Shown: piece by piece, positions 26,041 to 36,510 of the stretch
Position numbering within the stretch: position 1 is the first letter of the stretch
Layout of the letters: each line of letters begins with the position of its first letter
Source: Welwitschia mirabilis
Taxonomy: Eukaryota; Gnetophyta; Gnetopsida; Welwitschiales
Assembly (NCBI GenBank): GCA_051453625.1
Contig: JBOZIK010000001.1
Coordinates: forward strand, 277,378,528-277,442,527
Reading direction: 5' to 3'
DNA length: 64,000 nucleotides
Program-made: the position numbers and the translations under genes
Notes under the pieces: generated by a model
Database searches by the model: none
Seen by the model: only the letters and a program-made list of their open reading frames with translations
What the model was told of the DNA's origin: nothing

Positions 26041-27550
26041 AATTTTATTAGTTTCTCAGCTCCTATTTATTAATTGATACTTATTAAGAATTATTTTATA
26101 TCCATCATATTTAGTAAATGGTTTGATCCTTATTTTAGTAAAATGATACAATTTTAAATTATTATAATGTAATAAAATAACTTTTAAAATAAGGATCAAC
26201 ATAAAGAAAAATGGTAATCTTTTATTAAAGAACTAGTTTTGCAGAATTATCTCAACCACTTATCTTCTATGAATTATATTTAGGTGATTCCTATTTTTCC
26301 ATATGTGTTAATTTTATCTTAGTTATTCATCATATAATATGTTTAAGAATTTCATTTATTTTTAATTTATGACTGATCAATTGAATTTCAACCAATTAAG
26401 AGGTATTCAAATACCTATGAACTCTCATTCTAAAAGAGGAATATGTGCTTAGTTAAATTGATCATGTTATATGCTTATCTCTTTATTAAATTCATTATAA
26501 TACTACTAGTTATTAATGTTTTATGTTTGTACAAATTTCTTTTCATAAAAGAAAAGAAAACAAAAAGGGAAAAAATGAAAATAATATTTAAAATATGGTA
26601 AAAACATGAATATGAAATATTAAATCACTTTTGATGATTACTCCTAATTTATCTCAGGGATTACCACATTGGGGATAAATTTTCTAATGATCCATGTCTT
26701 ATCTAATAGATCATATTTATTTGATAAAAATAAGATCAGTGGTTCCAAAAGGAGCCCTTTCTATTAGGAGGAATTCAAGGTGAAAAGAGGTACACCTTGA
26801 AGTGCACCATGATTATCACATTATTGATAGAATTATTATTTTATAGCTATTATTCTCTATTGATAATTGATTATCATAGCTCCAATATGTCAATTTCAAT
26901 TTAGTATGTTGTCATGTCTGTTCACATTACTTAAATAGGACTATAATTTTCATGGATTTAAAATCATCTATCTTATTTAAAAATGAGACACCATTGGTAA
27001 GTGATCAATTTCAACTAAGATAAATTCTATTGTAATATGTTAAATTTATTCTTTAATTTATAAAAGATTTAGAGTTATTAATGTATTTTTTTCTATTACT
27101 TAAGAGGATTATAACAATGTAATGACTTTTATTCTATAATTATTAATAAAAGCACCTTTACCTCATTGTATTACCATTGAATAGTATTTTCTAATCCTAA
27201 CTTTATGGTTTTATATGTTCATTTGACTTCATATCATGTCTTACACTAGTGGGAAGTATCTTTTTTAACAAAAAATTACTTTAATTTTAGGATGAATATA
27301 ATTTTCCTAGGAGGGATGGTATCTTTTAGGATCAAGAAATTAAGTCCTTTTATGAACAAGCTTTTGGAAAAATTATGTTTTTATAAAACTCATTTTTCCC
27401 CCATGAATTTAATTTACATGCTAATGAGTTACGTTTTTTGGTTTTAAATTATATGTACTTAATGTTTATTTGATTCTATAATTATATTTCTTATCAATTT
27501 GGCTCACCTTTATCATTATCTACTTACCGTCTTAGGGATTGATAAATGCT

Positions 27551-27560
27551 AAATGTGGGG
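27551..27560 (+). other. Polypurine tract-like sequence
   Basis: AAATGTGGGG seven bases before the second LTR copy. Its position directly before the 3' LTR fits a plus-strand priming site of a gypsy-type element. Confidence 0.45.
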
Positions 27561-27566
27561 CTATAT

Positions 27567-29175
27567 TGTGAGGCCAAATTAGCATATTTGAAATATGATT
27601 TAGAATGCGTTCTAGGTCTTATTTTATAGATTTTATAATTAATTTAATCATTTCTAATATTAATAATAAAAATTAAGGAACTAAATATAATTTGTATTGA
27701 ATTGACTGTTCATTGGGATAAAGTTATTACAGTAAATCATCGTAGAAACATTATTATAGTAGTTAAAGTTACTGTAGTAGTCAAAGTTATTATAGTAGAG
27801 GCACTCTACCAAGTTACTATAATGTCATCCACCTTGTCATACAGATGACACTGTAGGGTGATAGAATTGTGGTGGAGTTACTATGGCAGTTACAATAGCA
27901 AAACATTAGTATAGAAAGTTAGTATAGTATCATTAACTATTTATGGTAAAATCTGGCTATGCTTGTATCTATCATTAATGTATAATAATATGCAAGATCA
28001 TCCTAGGAATANNNNNNNNNNCTAAACCAAAATTTAATTAATAAACTAGGAATTCTATTTATAATATAGTTTTAGTGCCATTCTTCCACAGGGATAGATT
28101 TAATGAAATATCAATAAAGTAAACATATTAAAAATAACTGACTAAAATATATAAAAGAGTTAGGAATGGAATATAGCTTTAAAATTAGTATAATAACTTC
28201 AAAGATAGTAAGAATATTTAATTAAATTTATGTATCTTTATTATAATATATTTTTTAAATCATATTGGCATAATCCTAATAACATTCATTAGTTAATCCT
28301 AATCATAATAAGTATAAAGCAATTACTACTTGATATCAAAGTAATAAACTAAGAAAAGAACATATAATACTTTATTAATAGATAAGTAAAATCATATAAC
28401 TCATGAGAAGAATTCACACTAATCTAAGAAACATCATGCTAGGTTAAAAGATAGCCCATCCCTTATGGGTTGTTTAGGGAGAATTCATAAGACCTAATAA
28501 TCTCTTGTAATAACATAACAATTGATGAATTTAATTAAACTGAAGTATCAAATTTATACGATAAATTATAATTTTAAATTAGGATTTTCAAGGCCTAATG
28601 TGATTATTATTTAGAGTATTGTAAAGGCTAATGGGGTCATTCTTAGGTTATGGGGTCACATTAAGGGGTTTCTCTTAAGAAATGTTCATCATTCATCATC
28701 TAGTTTTGGAAATGTCCCAAATGGATTTCTTATAAGAGGAAGAGTTATAAACATTAGTGTAGATCCATTCTAGGCATAGTAACTATTGTTGTCACTCTTA
28801 AAACCATTGTCACCACAAACGATGTTCAGCACACCTCCATCCTCTACCATTATAGTCTAGATAATCTTGATAATTTGTAAAATAATAGACTTAATAAAAA
28901 TTATTACTGAAACAAGATTTTCATATCCTTAAGCATAATAAATGCATAATATAATCATAATAAACAATTAAAAATGCTAATAGGACTTATATTTCTTAAT
29001 GAAAATGTTAATTTTTATGTGTTATCATCCACCTATGTCATCTAGATGATACTAAAAGGATGGAAGTCAGCACGGAAACATCAGAAAAGCATAATTTTTG
29101 ATAGTTGGACTTATGGTCCATTTATAGTCATTTGGACAATACCCCTAAATGATAGTCCTTTTTAATAAAAGAGAT
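27567..29175 (+). repeat. 3' LTR of the 23-kb element, interrupted and truncated
   Basis: Aligns with 23072-23535. After the block ending at about 27933 the alignment jumps to 29025 ('tatcatccacctatgtcat'), so about 1.09 kb is inserted. TATCAT-like sequence on both sides of the insert could be its target duplication. Homology is lost after about 29175, where 'atgatagtcctttttaat' still matches 'caatagtcctcttcaat' of the 5' LTR. The later part of the LTR, including the TATA region, was not found here. Confidence 0.5.
27934..29024. mobile_element. Insertion within the 3' LTR, class unknown
   Basis: Extra DNA absent from the 5' LTR. It contains a 10-N gap (28012-28021). Its part after the gap ('aaactagg...cattcttccacagggat', 28035-28095) resembles 44810-44850 ('aaactaggtc...cattcttccataggaatt'), so both may belong to one family. 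No coding domain or clear terminal repeats are seen. Confidence 0.4.
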
Positions 29176-30339
29176 AACATAGCTAAGTTAATATCCTCAT
29201 TAGTTTTTTCGTAATTTTTAATGGATATTGATATTAGATAAGTATATTATTGATTGAATAACTTATGAAATTCAAGAATTAGTAATAATTTTTAAGTATA
29301 AAAGTTAAGAAAATAGAACTTAAAAGGCCTCGAATTCCCACTTTTTCACCATTCTTTTCCTTTTCTACTAGCATATATGTGTCTTGTTTTAAGAAATATG
29401 AATCTCATTGAGCATCCAGTGTCAAATATTTTATTGCAATAGGGTTAACCATGTTATTATGACATGAAATTAATGTTGCATTCCAAGTAAACATTTATAG
29501 CCTTAATGTAGTTAATTATATCATAAACAGATCAATAGACCTGCATTACCAATGAGCATCCATAGCCTTAATGTAGTTAACCAAATCCAATTAAGTGATC
29601 AACAATAATATGTGCTTTTGGAGAAGAGATATATTATATTTTTCTTTTATTCTTCTTTTCATATGCATTTTGTTGTGTACAGAAGAAGGGTCATTGGCTT
29701 ATTAGTGTAGTTAAGAGATATCTTATAATCATGAAAATGCTTTAAATATAAGGAACATGAAGATAGATTTCACCTTTTTTATCCATATTTTTTAAAATCA
29801 AACTGTGAGAGAATTTGACTTTAACAATCAAACTAAAAATAAGCATAACTTTTCCTTAAAAACCCATAAGTGTATTTAATTATAACCATTATGTGAAATC
29901 ATAGCAAGATCCATTATTATTTATTTTTATTAAAGGTAATTAATCAATATCTATAAGTCTCATGAACTCATAACTGAATGGCTAAGGTAAATGATTTATT
30001 AGCTCAATGGGATTATCAAAAAATGGAATGGATAAGTAGAAAACCTTAAGAAGATAATTAAATAAGTAGTGATTCTTTGGAATTTTCATGCCAAAAGCAT
30101 CCTTGGGTAGTACTTATTTTCTTGTGAAATAAGTTAACCAATTCATATTTTGATCAATGGGAGTTTCTTCAATGGTATGCTAAAAAGAGAAATTAAAAGT
30201 ATTGTGATTGTTGGGTTTAGAGTGGAAAAAATGAGAGTTAAGTGATGGCATATGATGGAGAATATTTTTATGGGAAGACTATGCACATAAGTTCAAAAAT
30301 TTAATAAAACATGAAAGTGTAAATAGTAGAGCCCAAATG
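29176..30339. other. AT-rich DNA, no gene
   Basis: No gene. A short block (tagccttaatgtagttaa) occurs twice, near 29500 and 29565. By position the minus strand should hold the continuation of the Athila-like pol relic, but I could not recognise reverse transcriptase motifs. Confidence 0.5.
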
Positions 30340-31340
30340 TATAAATTTAGATATGCTTTAACATATGAAATTTTTATGCTTTTTTAAAAGATGATGTGAA
30401 ACATTTTTCTTAAAAGAAGATTTAATAGAATCTAAAGAAATATGTTTTACAATTTTATGAGGTAATTTTAAAGAATTAAAAGAATTGTTTTCATGACCAA
30501 TATTTGACTCAAAATTAAGGGATAATGAAGAGGAAAAAGAATTTAGCTAATGAGAACAGTATTCAAAGTCATCAATCTCATTAACAAGATTAACTTTATT
30601 AATTTTTCCAAATAATTTTTTCACATTAAAAATATTCAACTTCATAGTAATATTACTAAATGATGTTTTCATTTGATCATTCCTAGAGCATTAGATGTTG
30701 CAAAAAAAACATATTTCTAGAATAATTGAAACTACATTGTATTTTATTGTTTTCATTTCTAAAACAATGAAGTATAATAGGCAATATCAATTATCTACTC
30801 AAATTATCACATCTTCAACTATTTCTAATGGAGATTTTAAAGAGTTATTATTAATTGCAATTTGACTTTAGTATTTTTAAGATCACTTAAGCGAGGTTCC
30901 TTTTACATATAATGGGGTAGAATATTAACACCCAATTCAAGATCTAATAAGGCTTTCTTAATGTTCTTATCTCTAATTGTAATGGCTATCTTCGGAAAAC
31001 TATAATTCTTATACTTAGGTGGAATTTGATTTTGTATGATCACACTTATCTATTGAGCTAAAAATGTCCTTTTATTAAAATGCATGCATCTCTTCACTAT
31101 GCATATATGCTTAAGGAATTTTGCATATGAGGGTACTCATTTAATTATTTATAAAAGAAGCATGTTGATTTTGACTTTCTTATTATTTATATAAGATTTT
31201 TCTAATTCGTTCACTATGTCTTTATTCAATTATTAGGGGAAGGGTAAAGATTTCTTATAAAAAGTTATGGGTGTCTTTGTACTCTTTCCTTTTTCCTTCC
31301 CCTCATTCATTTTAATAGGTGATTCTTCATCCTCAAGTTG
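30340..31340 (-). pseudogene. Athila-like Ty3/gypsy protease relic (copy 3), part of split gag-pol
   Basis: Minus-strand protease region of the old element whose gag lies at higher coordinates. In order: an acidic Gag-Pro linker (QLEDEESPIKMNEGKEK, about 31270-31340), a pre-protease segment containing PSYAKFLK (about 31110), IPPKYKNYSFPKIAITI (about 30980-31030), the active-site loop LLDLELGVNILP with the catalytic Asp kept (codon 30942-30944), SLKSPLEIVEDVII (about 30800-30845), IILEICFF, then MKTSFSNITMKLNIFNVKK (about 30615-30672). A low-stop frame continues to about 30340. Stops and frameshifts interrupt it throughout. It is the best preserved of the three protease relics in motif order, though still dead. 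Confidence 0.75.
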
Positions 31341-31750
31341 ACTTAGTTCTATTTCTTGAATTATATCTTTATTTATTTAGAGCTAAATGGCTTTAGTTTG
31401 TTCAATTTGGCTAAACTTCCTTATATGAATCTAACTCCTTTTGGGTTTGGTTGTGTGCTCATGGGGAGTTTCCCAAGTTCTTTTGATTTAGAGAAGAGAG
31501 AATTTGTTGAAGAATTTGTGTGTGGGTTTGAGGAGGAGGAATGTTGCTTAAGGGTTTGTTCATAATTGTGGATAATTTGAGTTTAGGTTTCCATTTTTTT
31601 TTTAGTGATCCTTCCCTTGGGGTAGATGAAGATGGGTTTTGGTGATTTGATGGAAAGGATGGGAAGATGATGAAGGAAATGAACTTCTTGGTTGCTTGAA
31701 GATGAGTCTCTACTGATGAAACTCTTTAACTATGGGTTTTCACAGACAAT
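31341..31750 (-). pseudogene. Athila-like Gag C-terminal relic
   Basis: Minus-strand continuation upstream of the protease: a Pro/Gln-rich stretch (QTHTQILQQILSSLNQKN) followed in a shifted frame by LGKLPMSTQPNPKG (about 31430-31475), which matches the Pro-rich end of Athila-type Gag. The segment 31485-31700 is about 80% similar by eye to 32237-32480, so this Gag part is present twice. The plus-strand open frame at 31356-31565 is a shadow. Confidence 0.6.
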
Positions 31751-32017
31751 TCATGAGTTTCTTTAAACCTCATCAACTAACGAGTTTCAGCGAGTTGACC
31801 GAGTCAATGCTGGTTAGTGGCTGTCAAAAAATGAAATTAGGAGGTCTTGTTTCATGTCAGTTTTGATGGGTTCCATCGAAGTCCGAGGGCATAAGTAACT
31901 TTTTAGCCCACTTCCAACATGCTTAAATTCATTTTTCATCTAAAGAGAAGATCTATGAAGTTTGGAAGTTCTAAACAATGCCAGTTTAAAAGTGTTTTAG
32001 AGTTCAAAAGTGTTTTC
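31751..32017. other. Moderate-GC spacer, no gene
   Basis: Less AT-rich sequence between the Gag piece and a copia-type LTR end, containing 'gagtttcagcgagttgaccgag'. It may belong to the inserted element or to the Gag relic; nothing is recognisable. Confidence 0.4.
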
Positions 32018-32136
32018 TGTTAGGATCGAAGAAGCACCCTACTTTGGTGGGTGGGGGGGGGGGGGGTGGATGAATAGGGTAATCTTAAAAAATTATTGCA
32101 AATTATAAATATAACAAAAACTTCACAACTAAAATG
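32018..32136 (-). mobile_element. Copia-type LTR end fragment
   Basis: Starts TGTTAGGATCGAAGAAGC and runs into a 14-base G tract (32053-32066), then tggatgaataggg. This is the terminal block of a plant SIRE-like copia LTR, whose coding strand here would be the minus strand. A similar block opens the LTR at 48017. It stops at a 100-N gap. No primer site precedes it, so it is an outer LTR end or a solo LTR. Confidence 0.5.
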
Positions 32137-32236
32137 NNNNNNNNNNNNNNNNNNNNNNNNNNNNNNNNNNNNNNNNNNNNNNNNNNNNNNNNNNNNNNNN
32201 NNNNNNNNNNNNNNNNNNNNNNNNNNNNNNNNNNNN

Positions 32237-32835
32237 CTTTGATTTGAAGAGATAGAATTTGTTAAAGAATTTAAATATGGATTTGAGCAATTTGTTCAAT
32301 GTTATCTAATAAAGAAGAATGTCATTTAAGATTTTGTTCATGATTATGGATAATTTGGCTTTTTGTTTCCATTATTTTCCTTAATGATTTCTCCAATCGA
32401 GTAGATAATGAGGGTGTTTGATGATTTGATTAAAATGGATAGGAGGACGATGATGAAAATGAACTTCTTGATTAGTTGTTATAATTTTAACTATATGTAT
32501 CATCTTCTTTCACAATAAAATTTGGGTGATTCCTTCACCCAGGGTAGTAGATGCTGGAATATGACTCATTTTTTTAATTTTTTCACTGATTTCTTACTAT
32601 TTTAACTTGTTCATTTAGTTTTTTTCAAAATAGGGGAATGGAAGGACACTTATATATCTCATATGAATCTATATGGCAAATTAGGCATTTAGGTTTGGGA
32701 GTTAAAGGTATAGGTGAGATGATAAAGGATTCTACTCTTCTCATTAACTCATCTATCCTATTGTTGGCTTTGAAATTATTAGGTACTTGGAACACACTCA
32801 TGAACCTAATAGGATGATGAAATCCAGATGGCTCT
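32237..32835 (-). pseudogene. Athila-like Gag relic, middle part with zinc knuckle
   Basis: Minus-strand Gag relic directly at the left border of the long-LTR element. An open frame of 73 codons (32625-32846, its first codons read from the LTR) contains RIDELMRRVESF and a zinc knuckle at 32646-32687. The knuckle keeps CX2CX4-X4C spacing, but its His is Tyr, a single C-to-T change. Downstream is a conserved Tyr/Pro/Asn-rich motif (32517-32561: YSSIYYPG, stop, RNHPNF), where the stop at 32535-32537 replaces the usual Trp by one G-to-A change. It continues to the 100-N gap. The upstream half of this Gag lies at 42434-43230, on the other side of the inserted element. Confidence 0.75.
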
Positions 32836-33204
32836 GTAACGACCAAAATTTTATGCTATGATTGCCTAAATAAAACAAAATATAATATGATCACCTCCAA
32901 GATTAGTATCTAAAAATCATCATATATGTTTAGTGGATAAACTTGAATTAATAGCCTAATAATAATTATAATTATATTTAATTAAGCCAACCATGTAGTT
33001 GTAATTTAAGTCTCTTTCCTTTAGTTAACGTTTTATTAGCTAGCATATTAAATGGTTTAGGTAATATTCATGAAGTTAATATTATTTAAATTGCTTTAGC
33101 TTCTTAAGAGACATGTATCTTATATAGAAGTTCCTTAAAAAAATAATTTGAAGACTAGCCAATGATTCTTTAAGGGGGGCTTTATTTTAAAAGAAATGTA
33201 CTAG

Positions 33205-33268
33205 GGTAAACTCAAACCTAGGACTTGTTATCTATCACTCCAGACTCTTTACCATTACACCAAGGGCA
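33205..33268 (-). other. tRNA-like sequence, 3' LTR copy (site 1)
   Basis: On the minus strand, TGGTGTAATGG (33252-33262) matches the RNA polymerase III A-box pattern, and GTTTGAGTT (33209-33217) resembles a B box with two mismatches. Spacing is tRNA-like. The sequence resembles a tRNA-derived SINE head. Not a functional tRNA gene: the arms do not pair well. Confidence 0.5.
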
Positions 33269-33289
33269 GGTTGTTAAATGTTAACTAGG

Positions 33290-34030
33290 TGGATTGGGTC
33301 TAAGTGTAAAGGGGATTATGTTATGTCGAGGGCAAGGTATCCGGTTGACATGGAGATAGTGGGGGGAGATCGGAGGGGACGAGAATGCAGTGTTATCTCA
33401 AGCTGCACAGGAGAGAAGTATGTGTGCAGCACATAGGTCGATGAAGGGCATGTGAAGGACGGTTGGCACAGGGACACTGTGGCCATGGAGGAAGGTACAA
33501 ATTGCATAGAGCGTGGAGGGGATTGTACCAGTGTGCAAACATCACAAGAACACCAGAGGGAGAAGAAGTCAACACTATGATGCCATTCATTTCAGATGCA
33601 ATCTGATAACTGTGAAATGATGACTATAGAGGATGTGGTACACACGTAGTGGCAGAGGAAGAGGTGAAGAGGCAATGGAGGAGAAGTGGTGTCAGACACA
33701 GAAGGGGCATAGGAAGAAGGCAGAGACGGACTGACACGGACTGGCGTTAAACAAGAGGGAACGCGAAGGTAGCACGGTGCTGGTTGCGCAAGGACACGAT
33801 AGAGGAGGAACAGGCATGATGACGATGCAACGGCAGCAGCATCGTGGGAGCAGTGGTGATAAGTGCAAATGCCAGCAATGCGTGAAGCACAAAAAAGGGT
33901 GTGGTGAGGGTGGCATGCAGGGATGCGTGAGTAGGAGAAGGGAGGCAAAGAGATGCAGATCAGACATAGTAAGCTGCGAGTTAGGAAGACAGGGAGGGGA
34001 AGCACACAAGAAAGGGAATGCAGGCTTACC
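33290..34030. other. GC-rich island in the 3' LTR
   Basis: Abruptly GC-richer than the surrounding LTR. Homologous to 39080-39860 in the other LTR. Several long overlapping open frames occur on both strands (for example 33777-34196 plus, 33592-34005 and 33692-34099 minus), because GC-rich DNA has few stops. They are not kept in the other LTR and carry no domain, so I do not call genes. Confidence 0.7.
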
Positions 34031-34180
34031 GATAGATCCTAAAGAAGGATGGGATTTCAGGACAAAAATAAAGATCCAAACCTTAGGTAATAAGGACAAA
34101 ATAGTAAATTTTTATGATAAGTCAAAAATAAGGATAGAGTCAAGTAGGGAAGGTGTCTTCCGAAAAAAAATTTTCAGATT

Positions 34181-34243
34181 GGTGTTTGAACTCTAGACCA
34201 CCACCCTAACAGTAATGTGTGGTAACTAGTTCACGCACAAAGC
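34181..34243 (-). other. tRNA-like sequence, 3' LTR copy (site 2)
   Basis: Second tRNA-like block, homologous to 39996-40056 and on the same strand as site 1, lying on the far side of the GC-rich island. Its box sequences are more degraded than in the other LTR. Confidence 0.35.
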
Positions 34244-36497
34244 ACTTTGACGAGAGACGATTATAGTTGAGGTCTACTTTAAAAATCTGTTTGTAGTTTT
34301 AACACCAATATTTTTATAGTTGACCTTACTTGTGCGAATAAGCCTAAGTCAACCTACTCTTATCAATGTTAGCTCATGGATTTTTAAGCAAAGTATTAGT
34401 AAAATATTTTTAAAAAAATTTAATTTACTCAAGGAATAAATAACTTGAATGCATGTGGAACAATATCGTATAAATTGAAATCATATTAAAAGCTTATGAC
34501 CTTTTTATCAGGAAAATTCAATACTCCCATCTCATAGATGTCANNNNNNNNNNNNNNNNNNNNNNNNNNNNNNNNNNNNNNNNNNNNNNNNNNNNNNNNN
34601 NNNNNNNNNNNNNNNNNNNNNNNNNNNNNNNNNNNNNNNNNNNATCATATTAAAAGCTTATGACATTTTTATCAGGAAAATTCAATACTCCCATCTCACA
34701 GATGTCAAAGTATGTAATAATTCACTTCATCATGTAGTAATAAAGTAGAGTAAAGAACCACTTTATAATAAAATATCATGAAACCAAGTCAAGCTATCAA
34801 TTGAATAAGCACTGCTTCATTAACAAGAAACAAGTTTGAGTACATCCATTACATAACTATCATAATAAGCTAAACACATCTATAAACATGCACGTGATAA
34901 CTAAAGTAAAGGTTGATACATAACATCCACCTAAGTAGGATTAGATCATATCATCATGATAACTCAAATGTAGCATTAACATCATGTCAGCAAGTATTAC
35001 AGAAGTCAAGCTTTTATAAGATTTCCAACTGATAACAACCAATACACAAATGATACTCAAACTTTGCATTGCATCTGTAGCTTTTCTCATGCATCCTCAA
35101 CTTTACTGATTCTTACACATGTAAGTATGGTATGCGAACTATTATCTAACATAGTTCCCAGTGTGGCCCATAATAAGAAATAGGTTGGGCAAGTTTTCCA
35201 AGAGCAAGATAAACAACATGACCATGATCGCTCATCCATTAGCTTTATCTTCTTTAGTGACATCCCACATCATGTACAAGTAAGCCAGTTGCAGACAACC
35301 AGGAGGGATAACATTATCAGAATGACACGCATATATTTCCCTTTCTTCCTAGAGGTTTGGTCTAGTTACCTTCGAATTCACAACAAAGAACTTCACTCTC
35401 TGAGGTTTAAACAACTAGTTACCTTGGCCCAAATTAATTTTCATAATTTATTTTCACCAAGGTCCATGGTCAATAAGATACTCAAGGTTTACATAAGATT
35501 TAGTTACAAAAATCATTCACAACAAATGATAATGAGATTACTTGAGTTCATAAGATGTTCACAAAACTCAGACTCAACAGACGCTTGAAAGACTCACACA
35601 AGGTGTAGATAATAGACGACAAAATTATAAGAAAACATTAACATACACATAATAACAAGATATACTGCATTCATTTCAAGCTACGAAATATAAAAAAAGA
35701 GATTCAAAGTGAGGCATACAACTATTTAAAAAGAAGATTATGGATCATACCTATACTTAATGGAGTTCAACATACTCCTAGAGGAAATTGAGCTCCGCAT
35801 GATATGGTGAAAAGGTAAACTATTATGACTCTTATGACTGGGGGACTCAAGTATTTATGACATAGATTAGAAGTAACAATAAGGCTTAAGTTCAATAGAC
35901 ATTTTAGGTTCCCTTAATCCATCCTTTCCAAGTTTTAACAATATCTGATAAATCACTTTTACTACATGGGGCAAATAAGTAACATGAGAAAATACTTAAG
36001 ATCACATATAAACACCATTGCATGAATAAGATAAGGTTAAGAGAATTAATATCAAGCTATAGTTCAAAAATTTGACATGCATCAAGAAATCTAGTGTTTA
36101 ATTGCATCAATTATAAAGTCAGCATAATTAGTATGAAACTCCAAAATAAACTGAAGCTTTAATCTTGCTAACAAAACAATAACTCTAAGATAATTCAAGT
36201 ATTCCCTTTTTAATTGTTATAAATAAAACTCATGCATAGGCAATAATAAATCCATAGTTAACTCAATCTTTCAATCAATTAGCTAAAAGAAATAACTATA
36301 AGTTTATCTTTCAATAAGTTCTAAAATTATAATCATGCAAATACCTAGTTTAACTATCCCTTTTACTTCATATATTATTATTTTTATACAATTTGGAACT
36401 AGACTTAGTTTTATTATTAAATTTCTAACATTTAATCATTTATCTGAATTAACTAAGAAAGTTTTCTAGTTTAAGAAAATTTGGATGTGAAAAATTT

Positions 36498-36510
36498 TCT
36501 CCCCCTTAAG
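36498..36510 (-). other. Polypurine tract of the LARD-like element
   Basis: Plus strand TTCTCCCCCTTAA; on the minus strand TTAAGGGGGAGAA, followed within a few bases by the start of the 3' LTR. The neighbouring 'ggagtttcctcttagaaactt' also resembles the sequence usually found before the LTR in plant gypsy elements. Confidence 0.6.

Larger units (their letters stand above)
23072..29175 (+). mobile_element. Non-autonomous-looking LTR retroelement
   Basis: Direct repeats begin at 23072 (tacaaggccaaatt) and 27567 (tgtgaggccaaatt). After the first repeat comes a primer-site-like sequence (24497-24514), and before the second a purine-rich tract AAATGTGGGG (27551-27560). This is the layout of 5' LTR, PBS, internal DNA, PPT, 3' LTR on the plus strand. 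The internal part is only about 3.1 kb, with no recognisable protease, reverse transcriptase or integrase, so the element probably depended on others. Its 3' LTR is interrupted by about 1.1 kb of other sequence (27934-29024) and is not recognisable after about 29175. Ends are decayed (TG to TA at the 5' end), so it is old. Confidence 0.6.
32836..36492 (-). repeat. 3' LTR of the LARD-like element
   Basis: Starts tgtaacgacc and ends ttggatgtgaaa on the plus strand, the latter fitting an original ...ATGTGACA end. It includes a 100-N gap (34544-34643) flanked by a 60-bp false duplication. It contains tRNA-like sequences at 33205-33268 and 34181-34243 and a GC-rich island between them. Confidence 0.75.

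Noticed and set aside
31356-31565. 69-codon plus-strand frame
   Set aside because: Antisense shadow of the Gag relic that reads on the minus strand.
33205-33268. Functional tRNA gene
   Set aside because: Box motifs are present, but the acceptor and anticodon arms do not pair convincingly; at best a tRNA-derived fragment.
33592-34196. Long overlapping open frames on both strands (137, 135 and 139 codons)
   Set aside because: They lie in the GC-rich island, where stops are rare by composition; they are not kept in the homologous island at 39.1-39.9 kb and show no domain.
35289-35588. 99-codon plus-strand frame
   Set aside because: Lies in the 3' LTR; the homologous stretch in the 5' LTR (around 40970-41270) is interrupted by stops.
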